NCBI GenBank assembly: GCA_002071485.1
Contig: MWFF01000102.1
Span: 1 to 47,400 of the forward strand
Direction of reading: 5' to 3'
DNA from: Verrucomicrobia bacterium ADurb.Bin006
Lineage (GTDB): Bacteria > Verrucomicrobiota > Verrucomicrobiia > Limisphaerales > J093
DNA length: 47,400 bases
Part shown: one piece after another, positions 25,359 to 34,095 of the stretch
Layout: every line of letters begins with the position of its first letter
Numbering within the stretch: the stretch's first letter is position 1
Program-made: the position numbers and the translations under genes
Notes under the pieces: model-generated
What the model was told of the DNA's origin: nothing
Seen by the model: only the letters and a program-made list of their open reading frames with translations
Database searches by the model: none

Positions 25359-27107
25359 TCACGACGCTTTTGTAGCATCGAGCGGTCTGGATGCAAAGAG
25401 CGTGTCCACCCTCGCTTTCACGGCGGCGTCCATCGCGATAAGGGGCGGCCAGGGGCGTTTGAAGCCTTCGCCGGGCACTTTGCGCGTGGCGTCGATTCCC
25501 ATTTTCGTGCCGATCCCGATTTCGGGCGTGGCGTGGTCGAGGACATCCGCTGGTCCGCGGGTGATGACGGTGTCCCGTTGCGGATCCGTGTTGGCGCAGA
25601 GGCGGAAGAGGACGTCGCCTGTGTTGTGCACGTCGACGTCGTGGTCCACGACGACGATGTATTTCGTGAACATCATCTGTCCCATGCCCCAGAGGCCGTG
25701 CATGATTTTGTAAGCCTGCATCGGATAGGTCTTCCTGATGCTGACGAACATCAGATTGTGGAAGACGCCTTCAGGCGGCAGCGCGATGTCCACAATCTCG
25801 GGAAAGTTCATCTTGAACACGGGCAGGAAAAGCTTCACCGACGCCGCGCCGATGTAGAAATCCTCCATGGGCGGGATGCCGACGATTGTGGCAGGGTAGA
25901 CGGCGTTCTTTCGATGGGTGATGGCGGTGACATGGAAGACGGGATAGGGCTCGGGCAGTGTATAGAAGCCGGTGTGATCGCCGAAGGGGCCTTCCTCGCG
26001 CAGCGGCTCGAGCGGATCCACATAGCCCTCGATGACGACGTCGGCGTGCGCAGGCACTTCGAGGTCGTTGGTCTCGCACTTGACCAACTCGACGGACTTC
26101 CTTCGCAAATAACCGGCCAGAAGATACTCGTCCACACCGTCGGGCAGAGGCGCCGTCGCGGCAAAGGCCAGCATCGGATCGCCGCCGAGAAAGACGCTCA
26201 CCGGCATGCGCGTCCCCGTCTCGAAATAGTGGCGTCCGTGTCGCGCGCCGACCTTGTGGAGTTGCCAATGCAGACCGGTTGTGCGGTCGTCGTAAACCTG
26301 GATTCGGTACATCCCGACGTTTCGCTCGCCCGTGATGGGGTCCCGGGTGACGACGCACGGCAGGGTGATGAAGCGTCCGCCGTCGAGAGGCCAGCATTTG
26401 AGGATGGGGAGGTCCAGGAGTGTGGGGGGATCGGAGTTCGGAGATCGGGGATCGGAGTTCGGAGATCGGGGATCGGAGTTCGGAGATCGGGGATCGGAGA
26501 TCGGAGATCGGGGATCGGAGATCGGAGATCGGGGATCGGAGATCGGAGATCGGAGATCGGAGGTGGGGGATGGGGTGTGGCTTCGTTCGACTTGGGTGTT
26601 TGACGAGCCCGCGGCAGTAGGATTCGAGGTCTGCAGTTTGAGACCTGGGATTGTCGGCGCCGGTGGCCAGGGCTGGTTGCGTCGCGGAGGGGCTTCGAAT
26701 CGGTGGATGACCTCCTTGCACGGGCCGTCCTTGACGAGTTTGGGTTTGGCGTGGCGCAGTTCGAGCGCGGTGCCGAGCAGTTTCAGGGCCTCGCGGAAAC
26801 CGGCGGGCGGCCTGGCCTTCAAGAGCGAGGCCAGTTCGGCTGCAACGTCGTCGACGGACCGGGCGCCCAGGCTCAGAGCAAGGCGGTTCCAGGATCCCAG
26901 GGTGTTGATGGCGACGGGGAATGGACTGGTCTGGCCGTTGACGGTCGGGTGTTCGATGAGCAGGGCCTTGCCGCCGCCCGGTGCTTTCATCTCGCGATTG
27001 GCCAACTCGGTGATTTCGAGTTCGGTGGCGAGCGGCGCGGAAATCCGAGTCAACTCGCCTGCCCGGTCGAGGGCGGTCACCCAGTCGCCAAAGGAATCGA
27101 ATGCCAT
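25359..27107 (-). CDS. UbiD-family prenyl-FMN decarboxylase with an inserted repeat tract
   Basis: 582 residues against about 480 for typical UbiD enzymes. The N-terminal domain (1-135) and the catalytic part (230-582) look intact: ILKCWPLDGGRFITLPCVVT, ITGERNVGMYRIQVYDDRTT, GLHWQLHKVGARHG, ATAPLPDGVDEYLLAGYL, EGPFGDHTGFYTLPEPYP and the C-terminal GIGTKMGIDATRK. Conserved Arg and Glu residues of the prenyl-FMN site are present. Between CKEVIHRFEAPP and DLPILKCWP lie about 90 extra residues (roughly 140-228). The second half of these is six and a half copies of a Ser-Asp-Pro-Arg-Ser-Pro-Ile/Asn heptapeptide. The family decarboxylates aromatic or unsaturated acids using cofactor from UbiX, which is not in this window. 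Substrate unclear; menaquinone/ubiquinone or aromatic degradation are candidates. Confidence 0.88.
   Translation of the reverse strand: MAFDSFGDWVTALDRAGELTRISAPLATELEITELANREMKAPGGGKALLIEHPTVNGQTSPFPVAINTLGSWNRLALSLGARSVDDVAAELASLLKARPPAGFREALKLLGTALELRHAKPKLVKDGPCKEVIHRFEAPPRRNQPWPPAPTIPGLKLQTSNPTAAGSSNTQVERSHTPSPTSDLRSPISDPRSPISDPRSPISDPRSPNSDPRSPNSDPRSPNSDPPTLLDLPILKCWPLDGGRFITLPCVVTRDPITGERNVGMYRIQVYDDRTTGLHWQLHKVGARHGRHYFETGTRMPVSVFLGGDPMLAFAATAPLPDGVDEYLLAGYLRRKSVELVKCETNDLEVPAHADVVIEGYVDPLEPLREEGPFGDHTGFYTLPEPYPVFHVTAITHRKNAVYPATIVGIPPMEDFYIGAASVKLFLPVFKMNFPEIVDIALPPEGVFHNLMFVSIRKTYPMQAYKIMHGLWGMGQMMFTKYIVVVDHDVDVHNTGDVLFRLCANTDPQRDTVITRGPADVLDHATPEIGIGTKMGIDATRKVPGEGFKRPWPPLIAMDAAVKARVDTLFASRPLDATKAS
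26433..26558 (+). repeat. 18-copy heptanucleotide repeat inside the ubiD-like gene
   Basis: 126 bp made of 7-bp units: GGAGATC, GGAGTTC and GGGGATC. They are arranged as six 21-bp higher-order units: the first three GGAGTTC-GGAGATC-GGGGATC, the next two GGAGATC-GGAGATC-GGGGATC, the last all GGAGATC. A count of 18 keeps the reading frame; a gain or loss of one unit would not. Copies are nearly identical, implying recent expansion. Confidence 0.95.
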
Positions 27108-27309
27108 AGCGCAGTGAGCGTAGAGGGGAAAAGGGAGAATGGAAAAGCGAGAATCATGAGAGCAGCAGATCGGGCAATGGCGGGCTTTGCCATGAGTCGG
27201 CCCTTGGAGGGGAGACAGCGCGTCCCCCGCCGAAGGGTGTTTTCAAAGGGGTTTGCAGCGACGAGGCCGTCGACGCTCCGCCCGGTTCATGGTCTCCATG
27301 CGCAATACT
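27108..27309. other. Intergenic region between ubiD-like gene and family B repeat
   Basis: About 200 bp holding the upstream region of the minus-strand UbiD-family gene. No gene or clear promoter was recognised. Confidence 0.4.
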
Positions 27310-27448
27310 GAGGAATCAGCGAGATGGACTACACCGTCACCCTTACCCGTCCTCCGGGCACCCTCTCCCACCTGCCTGCGCCAGGCTTCGGCAGGCAGGT
27401 CGGATGGATGAGGGCCGGGGTGAGGGGTCTGTGTAGGGTATCCAGCCG
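27310..27448 (+). repeat. Dispersed repeat, family B, copy 2
   Basis: 139-bp direct copy of 16167-16312 with the same first 15 bases and the same last block. The central hairpin is perfect here: ACCTGCCTGC pairs with GCAGGCAGGT around an 11-base loop (about 27370-27400). Confidence 0.9.
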
Positions 27449-27502
27449 ACTAGGCAGTAAACTGTTGAATTTCAATGCTCCCCATGAACCTCGACATGGA
27501 AA

Positions 27503-27520
27503 GCGGCGCTGAAGCGCCGC
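27503..27520 (+). repeat. Short perfect palindrome GCGGCGCT-GA-AGCGCCGC
   Basis: An 8-bp perfect inverted repeat with a 2-base centre in the gap before the DUF1080 gene (27449-27711). No T-run follows, so it is unlikely to be a terminator. From memory, similar GCGGCGCT..AGCGCCGC words recur between genes in related genomes, but no second copy was found here. Confidence 0.5.
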
Positions 27521-27711
27521 AATCCAAGCGCCTGCGCCGCGTGGTGTGCGGCTTCGAACCTCGCAAACCGTCTGGAGTGTGCCGGTGTGCCGGGGCTCTG
27601 AGTTCGTGTTCCCCGATCGATTCGGAGAGGAACAGGCCATGGCTCACGAGATTTTCGTTGGATTCTCCTTGCGGTGGGGCCGGTGAGTTCGCATAAGAAC
27701 CGGACACAAAT

Positions 27712-28734
27712 ATGCATACGAATTCCATTGCCGGCTTGCGCCAGGCGCTCGTGCTGGCGCTCACTGCGTTCACTTTGCAGGCCGTGTCGGCGGCCGAGAA
27801 TCCCTACCTGGGTCGCTGGGCATTGACCATACCGGGAGGCGGCGCGGGGTGGCTTGAAATCACGAAGGAGAAGGGCTACTACGACGGCAGCATCCTGTGG
27901 GGCGGGGGCAGCGTGGTCCCTGTGTCGGGGGTGTTCTTCCAAGACGACACGCTGTTCGTGATGCGGACGCGGGAGGTAAAACGCAAGAACGACGCCGGTC
28001 AGACGGTGCGGACGCATCAGTTCACGGAGTTGATCACGGGACGGGTGGACGGGGACGTTCTGCGGCTGGACCAGACGAATCCGCACGACAACGGGGAGGG
28101 GATGAGCCGGGCAGCGTTCACGGGGAAGCGCATCCCGCCGCTGCCGCCTCGGCCCGACTTGGCCAAGGTGAAGTACGGCGAGCCGATCGCCCTGTTCAAC
28201 GGGCGCGACCTGACGGGCTGGCGGTTGCTCGATCCGGGGTCGGCGAACGGGTGGAGTGTGAAAGATGGGCTGCTGATCAACCGACCGGTGCAAGAGGAGG
28301 GCAAGCCGCACAAGAACTACGGCAATCTGCGGACCGATCGCGAGTTCGAGGACTTCAACCTCACGCTCGAGGTGAATGTGCCCAAGCGCGGCAACAGCGG
28401 CATCTACTTGCGTGGGATTTACGAGGTGCAGGTCGCCGACTCGTACGGACGGCCGACCGATTCGCACAACATGGGCGGTCTCTACAGCCGCATCGCTCCC
28501 ACCGTGAACGCCTGCAAGCCGGCGGGCGAGTGGCAGACGTTCGACATCACGCTGGTCGATCGCCATTTGACGGTGATTCTGAACGGCACCAAGGTCATCG
28601 ACAACCAACCGGTCCTGGGTTGCACCGGAGGGGCGATGTGGTCCGATGAGTTCCGCCCGGGCCCCATCTATTTGCAGGGCGATCACGAGGCTGTGGACTA
28701 CCGTAACATCGAGCTTCGACCCGTCGTGAAGTAG
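27712..28734 (+). CDS. Secreted DUF1080 (3-keto-disaccharide hydrolase type) protein
   Basis: 340 residues with an N-terminal signal (LRQALVLALTAFTLQAVSA, about residues 9-27). Residues 30-135 form a beta-rich domain (YLGRWALTIPGGGAGWLEIT). The DUF1080 domain follows (about 155-338): PIALFNGRDLTGWRLLDPGS, FEDFNLTLEVNVPKRGNSGI with YLRGIYEVQVADSYG, and GPIYLQGDHEAVDYRNIELR at the end. DUF1080 is a concanavalin-like fold abundant in Verrucomicrobiota and Planctomycetota; some members hydrolyse 3-keto-glycosides. The export signal and the nearby sugar genes fit a role in carbohydrate use. Converges with mutL, 126 bp away; that gap shows a 7-bp CCGCACG/CGTGCGG hairpin without a T-run. Confidence 0.88.
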   Translation: MHTNSIAGLRQALVLALTAFTLQAVSAAENPYLGRWALTIPGGGAGWLEITKEKGYYDGSILWGGGSVVPVSGVFFQDDTLFVMRTREVKRKNDAGQTVRTHQFTELITGRVDGDVLRLDQTNPHDNGEGMSRAAFTGKRIPPLPPRPDLAKVKYGEPIALFNGRDLTGWRLLDPGSANGWSVKDGLLINRPVQEEGKPHKNYGNLRTDREFEDFNLTLEVNVPKRGNSGIYLRGIYEVQVADSYGRPTDSHNMGGLYSRIAPTVNACKPAGEWQTFDITLVDRHLTVILNGTKVIDNQPVLGCTGGAMWSDEFRPGPIYLQGDHEAVDYRNIELRPVVK

Positions 28735-28860
28735 GGACCGGATGCGAGAGCCATTTCGGGCGTGTCGGCAGTCGCAGACTCGCCGGAAGCCGTGCCGCAC
28801 GCAAACGCCCTGCCGTGCGGGCCGGTTACGGTTCCTCGGGAAGCGTGTGCAATGACCGGG

Positions 28861-30891
28861 CTATTGGCTGCGTCCGAACTTCTTCTCGAGTTCGCGGCAA
28901 CTGAACTCGATGAGAGTTGGACGTCCGTGCGGGCAGGTGTATGGCATCGCGCAGCGGCGCAGAGCCTCGACGAGTTTTTCGAGTTCGACGCCGACGAGCG
29001 GGTCGTGGGCCTTGACGGCGTGGCGGCAGACGGTCTTGGCCACCATGTCCTCTCCAAGACGCATGGAATTGACGTCGCGGCCGGCGGCCTTGAGTCCGTC
29101 AATCAACTCGAGGACGAACTGACGAGGGTCCGGCGTGCGGACGAAGGGCGGGAGAGCGTCCAAGAGGAACGTGCGTTCGCCGAACTCGCTCAGACCGACC
29201 CCTAAGCGGCTCAGTGTCGGCAGGTGCTCGCGCAGGAAGGCGGCGTCGCGTGGAGACAGTTCCACGGTTTCAGGCAGCAAAAGGCGCTGGCTGGATGCGT
29301 TGCCGCGTTCGAGCCGTTCGAGCATTTGCTCGAACAGGACCCTCTCGTGGGCGGCATGCTGATCCATCAGGACGAGCCCCCGATCCGATTCCAGCACGAC
29401 GTAAAGGCGGCCGATGACGCCCACGAAACGCAGGGGGACACTCAGCAACGGCGGAGGCGGCGCCTCATGCGAGGCCGCGTCGGGGGGCGGCCCGGTCAGA
29501 GAAGATGCTCTGAGGCGAGGGACGTGCGGTGTCGATTCCAGGCCTTGTCGGGTCGAGGGAACGGCCAACGCCGGGGGCGCGGCATTGACTGCCGGGGTTG
29601 ACGGAGGCGCCACTGTGGGTGATGGAAGGACGGCGGTGGGCGCTGGTGCTGATGTCGGCGTTGGCGGGGGCGGGTTTGGTGGCGTCGCGCCATAGTCGAT
29701 CCAGCCCTGTTCCAGCGGGGAATTGGCCGTCGGGTGGGCGTTCGAGCCGGTCTGATCGGGATAGGTTACAAGGCCAGGGGCGGCGGGCGCGTGATAGGCC
29801 AAGAGAGCCTGGCGGACGGAGTTCGTGACAAAGCGTCGGACCATCCAGTCGTCTCGGAACTTCACCTCGCGTTTGGTGGGATGGACGTTGACGTCGACCA
29901 GGCGGGGCTCGATTTCGAGGAACAGGCAACAGACGGGGTAACGGCCTTTCATCAGGCTGGTGTGGTAGCCTTCGAGCAGTGCGTAATGGAGGGTGCGATT
30001 GTCAACGGGGCGCCGGTTCACGAACAGGTGTTCATCTTCGCGTGTTGCCCGGGAGACTCCCGGCGCGCCGATGAAGCCCCAGAGGCGCATGGCGGAGGGC
30101 GCCCTGGTTTCATCTTTCGGGGATTCGCTGTCGGCATCCGTCTCCGAGTCGCTGTCCGGTGCGGACGGGGCGAGAGGAGCAGAGGCCTCGACGGGGACAA
30201 GGTTCAACTCGGTGCCATACAAGGCACGCAAGCGTTCGCGGACGGCGGCGTGACGGTCGGACGCGGTTTGGGCTGAAGTGATTGGAGGCAACTGCCAGAC
30301 CAAGCGTCGATCATGGGTGAAGGTGAAACCGACTTCCGGATGCGCGAGGGCTGCCAGGAGGAGGTAGTGATGGATATGGGACCTCTCCGTCTCCTCGCTC
30401 TTCAAGAACTTGCGTCGGGCCGGCAGGTTAAAAAAGAGGTTGCGCACCTCGACCGAGGTGCCGGGCGGCCCGCTGGCCGTGGGCACGCCGATGATCTTGC
30501 CCCCATGAATGAGGACTTGGGTGGCCTCGATCGATTCGACGGTTCGCTCGCGCGTGATCAAGGTCAGCCGGCTGACGCTGGCAATGCTCGGGAGCGCCTC
30601 ACCGCGAAACCCCATCGTGGCAATCGCGTCCAAATCCTCCGCGCGCCGGATTTTGCTTGTCGCATGACGATCGAAACAGAGCAAGGCATCGTCGCGGCTC
30701 ATGCCGACGCCGTCGTCGGTGACTCGGATCAGGCTTCGCCCGCCGGCCTGGACTTCGACCTGGATGCGTTCCGCCTGGGCGTCGAGGGCGTTCTCGACCA
30801 GTTCCTTGACCACGCTGGCCGGGCGTTCGACGACCTCGCCGGCGGCGATCTGGTTCGCCACCTGCTCGGGCAACAGGCGGATGCGGTTCAT
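28861..30891 (-). CDS. mutL: DNA mismatch repair protein MutL (endonuclease type)
   Basis: 676 residues. The GHKL ATPase domain shows IAAGEVVERPASVVKELVEN, ALDAQ, DDGVGM, RHATSKI and MGFRGEALPSIASVS; the transducer domain ends with the conserved VDVNVHPTKREVKF. A Pro/Ala-rich linker (about 395-480) leads to the C-terminal dimerisation domain. This has DQHAAHERVLFE (residues 510-521), the metal-binding motif of endonuclease-active MutL, plus VCRHAVKAHDPL and CPHGRPT. The protein therefore should nick DNA itself, as in bacteria without MutH. MutS is not in the window. An acidic Asp/Ser/Glu-rich insert in the transducer domain (about residues 235-258) is unusual. Divergent from the tlpA-like gene. 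Confidence 0.96.
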   Translation of the reverse strand: MNRIRLLPEQVANQIAAGEVVERPASVVKELVENALDAQAERIQVEVQAGGRSLIRVTDDGVGMSRDDALLCFDRHATSKIRRAEDLDAIATMGFRGEALPSIASVSRLTLITRERTVESIEATQVLIHGGKIIGVPTASGPPGTSVEVRNLFFNLPARRKFLKSEETERSHIHHYLLLAALAHPEVGFTFTHDRRLVWQLPPITSAQTASDRHAAVRERLRALYGTELNLVPVEASAPLAPSAPDSDSETDADSESPKDETRAPSAMRLWGFIGAPGVSRATREDEHLFVNRRPVDNRTLHYALLEGYHTSLMKGRYPVCCLFLEIEPRLVDVNVHPTKREVKFRDDWMVRRFVTNSVRQALLAYHAPAAPGLVTYPDQTGSNAHPTANSPLEQGWIDYGATPPNPPPPTPTSAPAPTAVLPSPTVAPPSTPAVNAAPPALAVPSTRQGLESTPHVPRLRASSLTGPPPDAASHEAPPPPLLSVPLRFVGVIGRLYVVLESDRGLVLMDQHAAHERVLFEQMLERLERGNASSQRLLLPETVELSPRDAAFLREHLPTLSRLGVGLSEFGERTFLLDALPPFVRTPDPRQFVLELIDGLKAAGRDVNSMRLGEDMVAKTVCRHAVKAHDPLVGVELEKLVEALRRCAMPYTCPHGRPTLIEFSCRELEKKFGRSQ

Positions 30892-31003
30892 GCAGCGGAC
30901 AGACTACCCTCCCGATCCGGGGGGTGCCATACATCATTCAAAGCCGTGGTTGACGGCGCGCCATTTATGCAGCACGTTCCGCCGCGCAGAGCAAATCTTA
31001 AAC

Positions 31004-32236
31004 ATGAAATCAATTTATTTATTGGCGGCCGCTTTGGCGGCTGGTGTGTCGGCTGACGCAACCGGGCAAGCGGCGAGCGCGAAGCTGGGCGACCCCGCTC
31101 CCGCGCTCGAAATCGCAGAATGGGTGAAGGGAGGTCCGGTCGACCTTGCTGCCGGGAAGGGGAAGAAGGTCTTTGTCGTAGAGTTCTGGGCGACGTGGTG
31201 TCCTCCGTGTCGGACGAGCATTCCACATCTGACGGAGCTGCAGAAGAAGTACAAGGCGGACGGGGTGGTGTTTATCGGCATTTCGGACGAGAAGCCGGGG
31301 GTTGTGAAGCCGTTTGTCGAGAAGCAGGGGAACAAGATGGAGTACGTGGTGGCGATCGACAAGGAGCGGAAGACCTCGGCGGGGTACATGAAGGCTTTCG
31401 GGATCAACGGGATTCCGCATGCATTCGTGGTCGACAAGGAGGGGCGGATTGTGTGGCAGGGGCATCCGATGGCTGAATTGGACGAAACGATCCGGCAAAT
31501 CCTCGATGGCAAGTACGACATGAACAAGGCCAAGAAACGCGCCGAGGCCCAGGCGTTGCTCGAAGAGTATTACGAAGTGGCGGCGGACGACAGCCAGAAG
31601 GACCGGGCCGATGAACTCGAGAAGAAACTCGTGGCCATCGACACCGAGATCGGCGGCATTGTGTCCGGTGAGAAGTTCGATCCGCGGGAGGTCCGGAACC
31701 AGATTCGTTTCTCGGAGGCGATGCGCGAGTACGGTCAAGCGATCATGGCGGGCAAAGACAACGCTTCCCTGGCGGAACTCGAGAAGAAGGCCGAGCCGTT
31801 CAAGCCTGCGGGATTCGAGTTTGGCGAGTATCGTGAACAGTTGCAGGCTTCTGTGGTTTTTCGGGAGTACATGCAGCTTGCGCAGAGCGAAGGGGAGGCG
31901 GAGAAGCTGGCTGAGGCCGCCACCAAACTGGGCGGGCTGAAGACCAAGAATCCGGACATCCTTAACCAGATTGCCTGGACGCTGCTGACGGACGAGAAGA
32001 TCAAGCAACGGGACCTCGGGCTGGCATCGAAGCTTGCCAAGGCGGCCTACGACGCCTCCGAGGGCAAGGACGCATCGGTTGTGGACACCTATGCCCGGGC
32101 GCTGTTCGAGACCGGCAAGGTCAGCGAAGCCATCGAGCACGAGAAGAAGGCGATCGAGTTGTGCGACGATGAGGAGATGAAGAGCGACTTTGTCGCCAAC
32201 CTGAAGAAGTATCAGGAGAAGGCGGCCAAGAAGTAA
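31004..32236 (+). CDS. Exported TlpA-like thioredoxin with helical C-terminal extension
   Basis: 410 residues. The signal peptide is MKSIYLLAAALAAGVSADAT. Residues 27-175 form a TlpA/AhpC-type thioredoxin domain with the redox motif FWATWCPPCRTSIPHL (Cys-Pro-Pro-Cys) and the cis-Pro region GINGIPHAFVVDKEGRIVW. Residues 180-410 are Lys/Glu-rich helices that look like TPR-type repeats (LNQIAWTLLTD, VVDTYARALFETGKVSEAIE). It probably reduces disulfides or acts in envelope redox control. The codon pattern is smooth, and the gene is followed by a clear intrinsic terminator, so it seems to be a single-gene unit. No obvious ribosome site precedes ATG 31004. Confidence 0.9.
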   Translation: MKSIYLLAAALAAGVSADATGQAASAKLGDPAPALEIAEWVKGGPVDLAAGKGKKVFVVEFWATWCPPCRTSIPHLTELQKKYKADGVVFIGISDEKPGVVKPFVEKQGNKMEYVVAIDKERKTSAGYMKAFGINGIPHAFVVDKEGRIVWQGHPMAELDETIRQILDGKYDMNKAKKRAEAQALLEEYYEVAADDSQKDRADELEKKLVAIDTEIGGIVSGEKFDPREVRNQIRFSEAMREYGQAIMAGKDNASLAELEKKAEPFKPAGFEFGEYREQLQASVVFREYMQLAQSEGEAEKLAEAATKLGGLKTKNPDILNQIAWTLLTDEKIKQRDLGLASKLAKAAYDASEGKDASVVDTYARALFETGKVSEAIEHEKKAIELCDDEEMKSDFVANLKKYQEKAAKK

Positions 32237-32289
32237 GCGCCCTGGCAGAACGGTCCCCTGAAGGGGAGGTTGGATCAGCGTCAAATCAG

Positions 32290-32321
32290 CGCCCTCGAGC
32301 GCATGCCCTCGAGGGCGTTTT
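32290..32321 (+). terminator. Intrinsic terminator after the tlpA-like gene
   Basis: A perfect 10-bp stem, CGCCCTCGAG (32290-32299) with CTCGAGGGCG (32308-32317), an 8-base loop and TTTT directly after. It is 54 bp past the stop, in the convergent gap before the symporter gene. Confidence 0.9.
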
Positions 32322-32395
32322 CATAATGGCGAAGAGCTGGCGCTCGGGAGGCATCGGCCGCCGGAGCGCTCCTGGTTTTCGTTGCTCCGGGCTTC

Positions 32396-34075
32396 TTAGC
32401 GCAGCCAGAAGCTGAAGTAGAGGTACATCGAGAGCACGGCCAGCAGGATGGTGGCGGCCAGGACCTTGTTGCCCGCATCCCAGCTTCGCTTGATTTCGTC
32501 TCCGGCCACCTGGTGGATCGAGCCGTAGGTCAGGCCTTTGAGTTTCTCGGGCGGCGGCGGCGGAGTCAGCAGGGAGGCGACAACCATGATGATCGCGCTG
32601 GCCAGGAAGAGCAGGCCGGTTGCGTAGAGGTAGTTGTAGTCGCCGATCTGGGCCAGAAAGGCGGGCGACTCGATCTTGCCCTTGCCGAAGAAGGTCTGGA
32701 TGGTCAGCTTGACCATGCCGAGGACGAAGCCGCCGACGAGGGCCCAAACGGCGCCTGTAGCATTGATGCGTTTCCAAAACAGGCCGAGGAAGAAGACGGC
32801 TGTGATCGATGGGGCCAGGTAACTCTGGACATTCTGGAGGTATTGGTAGAGTCCGCCCTTCGAGACCTTGGCCATGACAGGAATCCAGATGATGCCTAAC
32901 CCCACGACGGTGGCGGTGGCGATGCGTCCGACGGTCAGGAGGTGACGTTCCGATTGGCCGGGTCGGATTTTCTCATAGATATCGACCGTGAACAGGGAGG
33001 CGCTCGAATTGAAAAGGGAGGCCAGCGAACTCATCAGCGCCGCGAGCAGACAGGCGACGATCAGACCGCGGATGCCGATCGGGAGGAGCAGTTTGACCAG
33101 GGTGGGGAAGACCAGGTCGCCGTCGATTGTCGAGGTGCCGTCGACCAGCTTCATGGGGAGTTGGATGAGGCCCTTCTGGTGCATGGCCCAGCCAATCATA
33201 CCCGGGATCAGGAAGATCAGCACCGGCCAGACCTTGAGCAATCCGCCGAACATGGCGCCGCGGCGGGCGGTTGCTAAATTCTTTGCCGACAGAGTACGCT
33301 GGACGATGTACTGGTCGGTGCACCAGTACCAGAGGCCGACGATGGGTGAGGCGATCAGCATGCCGAGCCAGGGGAAACCGGGATCGGACAACGGGCGCCA
33401 GAGGGCGAAGTTGTCGGCATTCTCCTTGCACTGGCGCACCAGTTCGCCCCAGCCGCCCAGTTTGGCCAGGCCAATGCCGGTGATGATGAACGAACCGACC
33501 AGGATGATGACGGCTTGGGGTGTGGCGGTATACATGATGGCGCGCATGCCGCCGAACACCGTGTAGATGCCGGTGATGATGACCGTCGAGAAGGCGCCGA
33601 TCCAGAAGGCGTTCTGCGGGGAGCCGAAGGTGTCCGGGAGCAGGGCTTGAAAGACGATGGCTCCGGCGTAGACGGTGACGCTGACCTTGGTGAACACGTA
33701 CATGACCAGGGAAACGCACGAGAGCACCCAGCGGGCCCGGGCATTGAAGCGCTTCTCGAGAAACTCGGGAATCGTCTGCACGCCGGATTTGTAGTAGAAA
33801 GGTACAAAGAGCCCCGCCAGCACGATCAGACACCAGGCGTGCATTTCATAATGCGCCATCGCCATGCCGGTCGAAGCCCCCTGGCCGGCCAGTCCAACAA
33901 TGTGCTCGGACCCAATGTTCGAGGTGAAGATCGAGGCACCGATGATAATCCAGCCGGCGTTGCGGCCTGCGAGGAAGTAATCCACGCTGTCCTTTTGATA
34001 GCGTCCATACCACCAGGCGAGCCAGCCAATCAGACCGAAGTAGAGTGCGATCACGATCCAGTCGAGCCAATGCAT
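32396..34075 (-). CDS. Sodium:solute symporter (SSS family, probable sugar importer)
   Basis: 559 residues, about 13-14 membrane helices. The N-terminus MHWLDWIVIALYFGLIGWLA is followed by DYFLAGRNAGWIIIGASIFT and SNIGSEHIVGLAGQGAS, the SGLT-type sugar and sodium site. VFGGMRAIMYTATPQAVIIL and GLWYWCTDQYIVQRTLSAKN are other family landmarks; the latter is strongly typical of sugar-transporting members. ATG 34075 gives the natural start. It lies 20 bp after araD and in the same direction as araB and the ROK regulator, so L-arabinose (or another pentose) is the likely substrate. It converges on the tlpA-like gene. Confidence 0.9.
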   Translation of the reverse strand: MHWLDWIVIALYFGLIGWLAWWYGRYQKDSVDYFLAGRNAGWIIIGASIFTSNIGSEHIVGLAGQGASTGMAMAHYEMHAWCLIVLAGLFVPFYYKSGVQTIPEFLEKRFNARARWVLSCVSLVMYVFTKVSVTVYAGAIVFQALLPDTFGSPQNAFWIGAFSTVIITGIYTVFGGMRAIMYTATPQAVIILVGSFIITGIGLAKLGGWGELVRQCKENADNFALWRPLSDPGFPWLGMLIASPIVGLWYWCTDQYIVQRTLSAKNLATARRGAMFGGLLKVWPVLIFLIPGMIGWAMHQKGLIQLPMKLVDGTSTIDGDLVFPTLVKLLLPIGIRGLIVACLLAALMSSLASLFNSSASLFTVDIYEKIRPGQSERHLLTVGRIATATVVGLGIIWIPVMAKVSKGGLYQYLQNVQSYLAPSITAVFFLGLFWKRINATGAVWALVGGFVLGMVKLTIQTFFGKGKIESPAFLAQIGDYNYLYATGLLFLASAIIMVVASLLTPPPPPEKLKGLTYGSIHQVAGDEIKRSWDAGNKVLAATILLAVLSMYLYFSFWLR

Positions 34076-34095
34076 GTTGCGGGTTCTTTCTTGGG

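Noticed and set aside
26433..26558. Looks like a CRISPR array because of regularly spaced repeats
   Set aside because: The units are 7 bp in direct tandem with no unique spacers, and the array lies in frame inside a protein gene.
28735..28860. CCGCACG/CGTGCGG hairpin after the DUF1080 gene as a terminator
   Set aside because: The stem is only 7 bp with a 12-base loop and no T-run follows on either strand.
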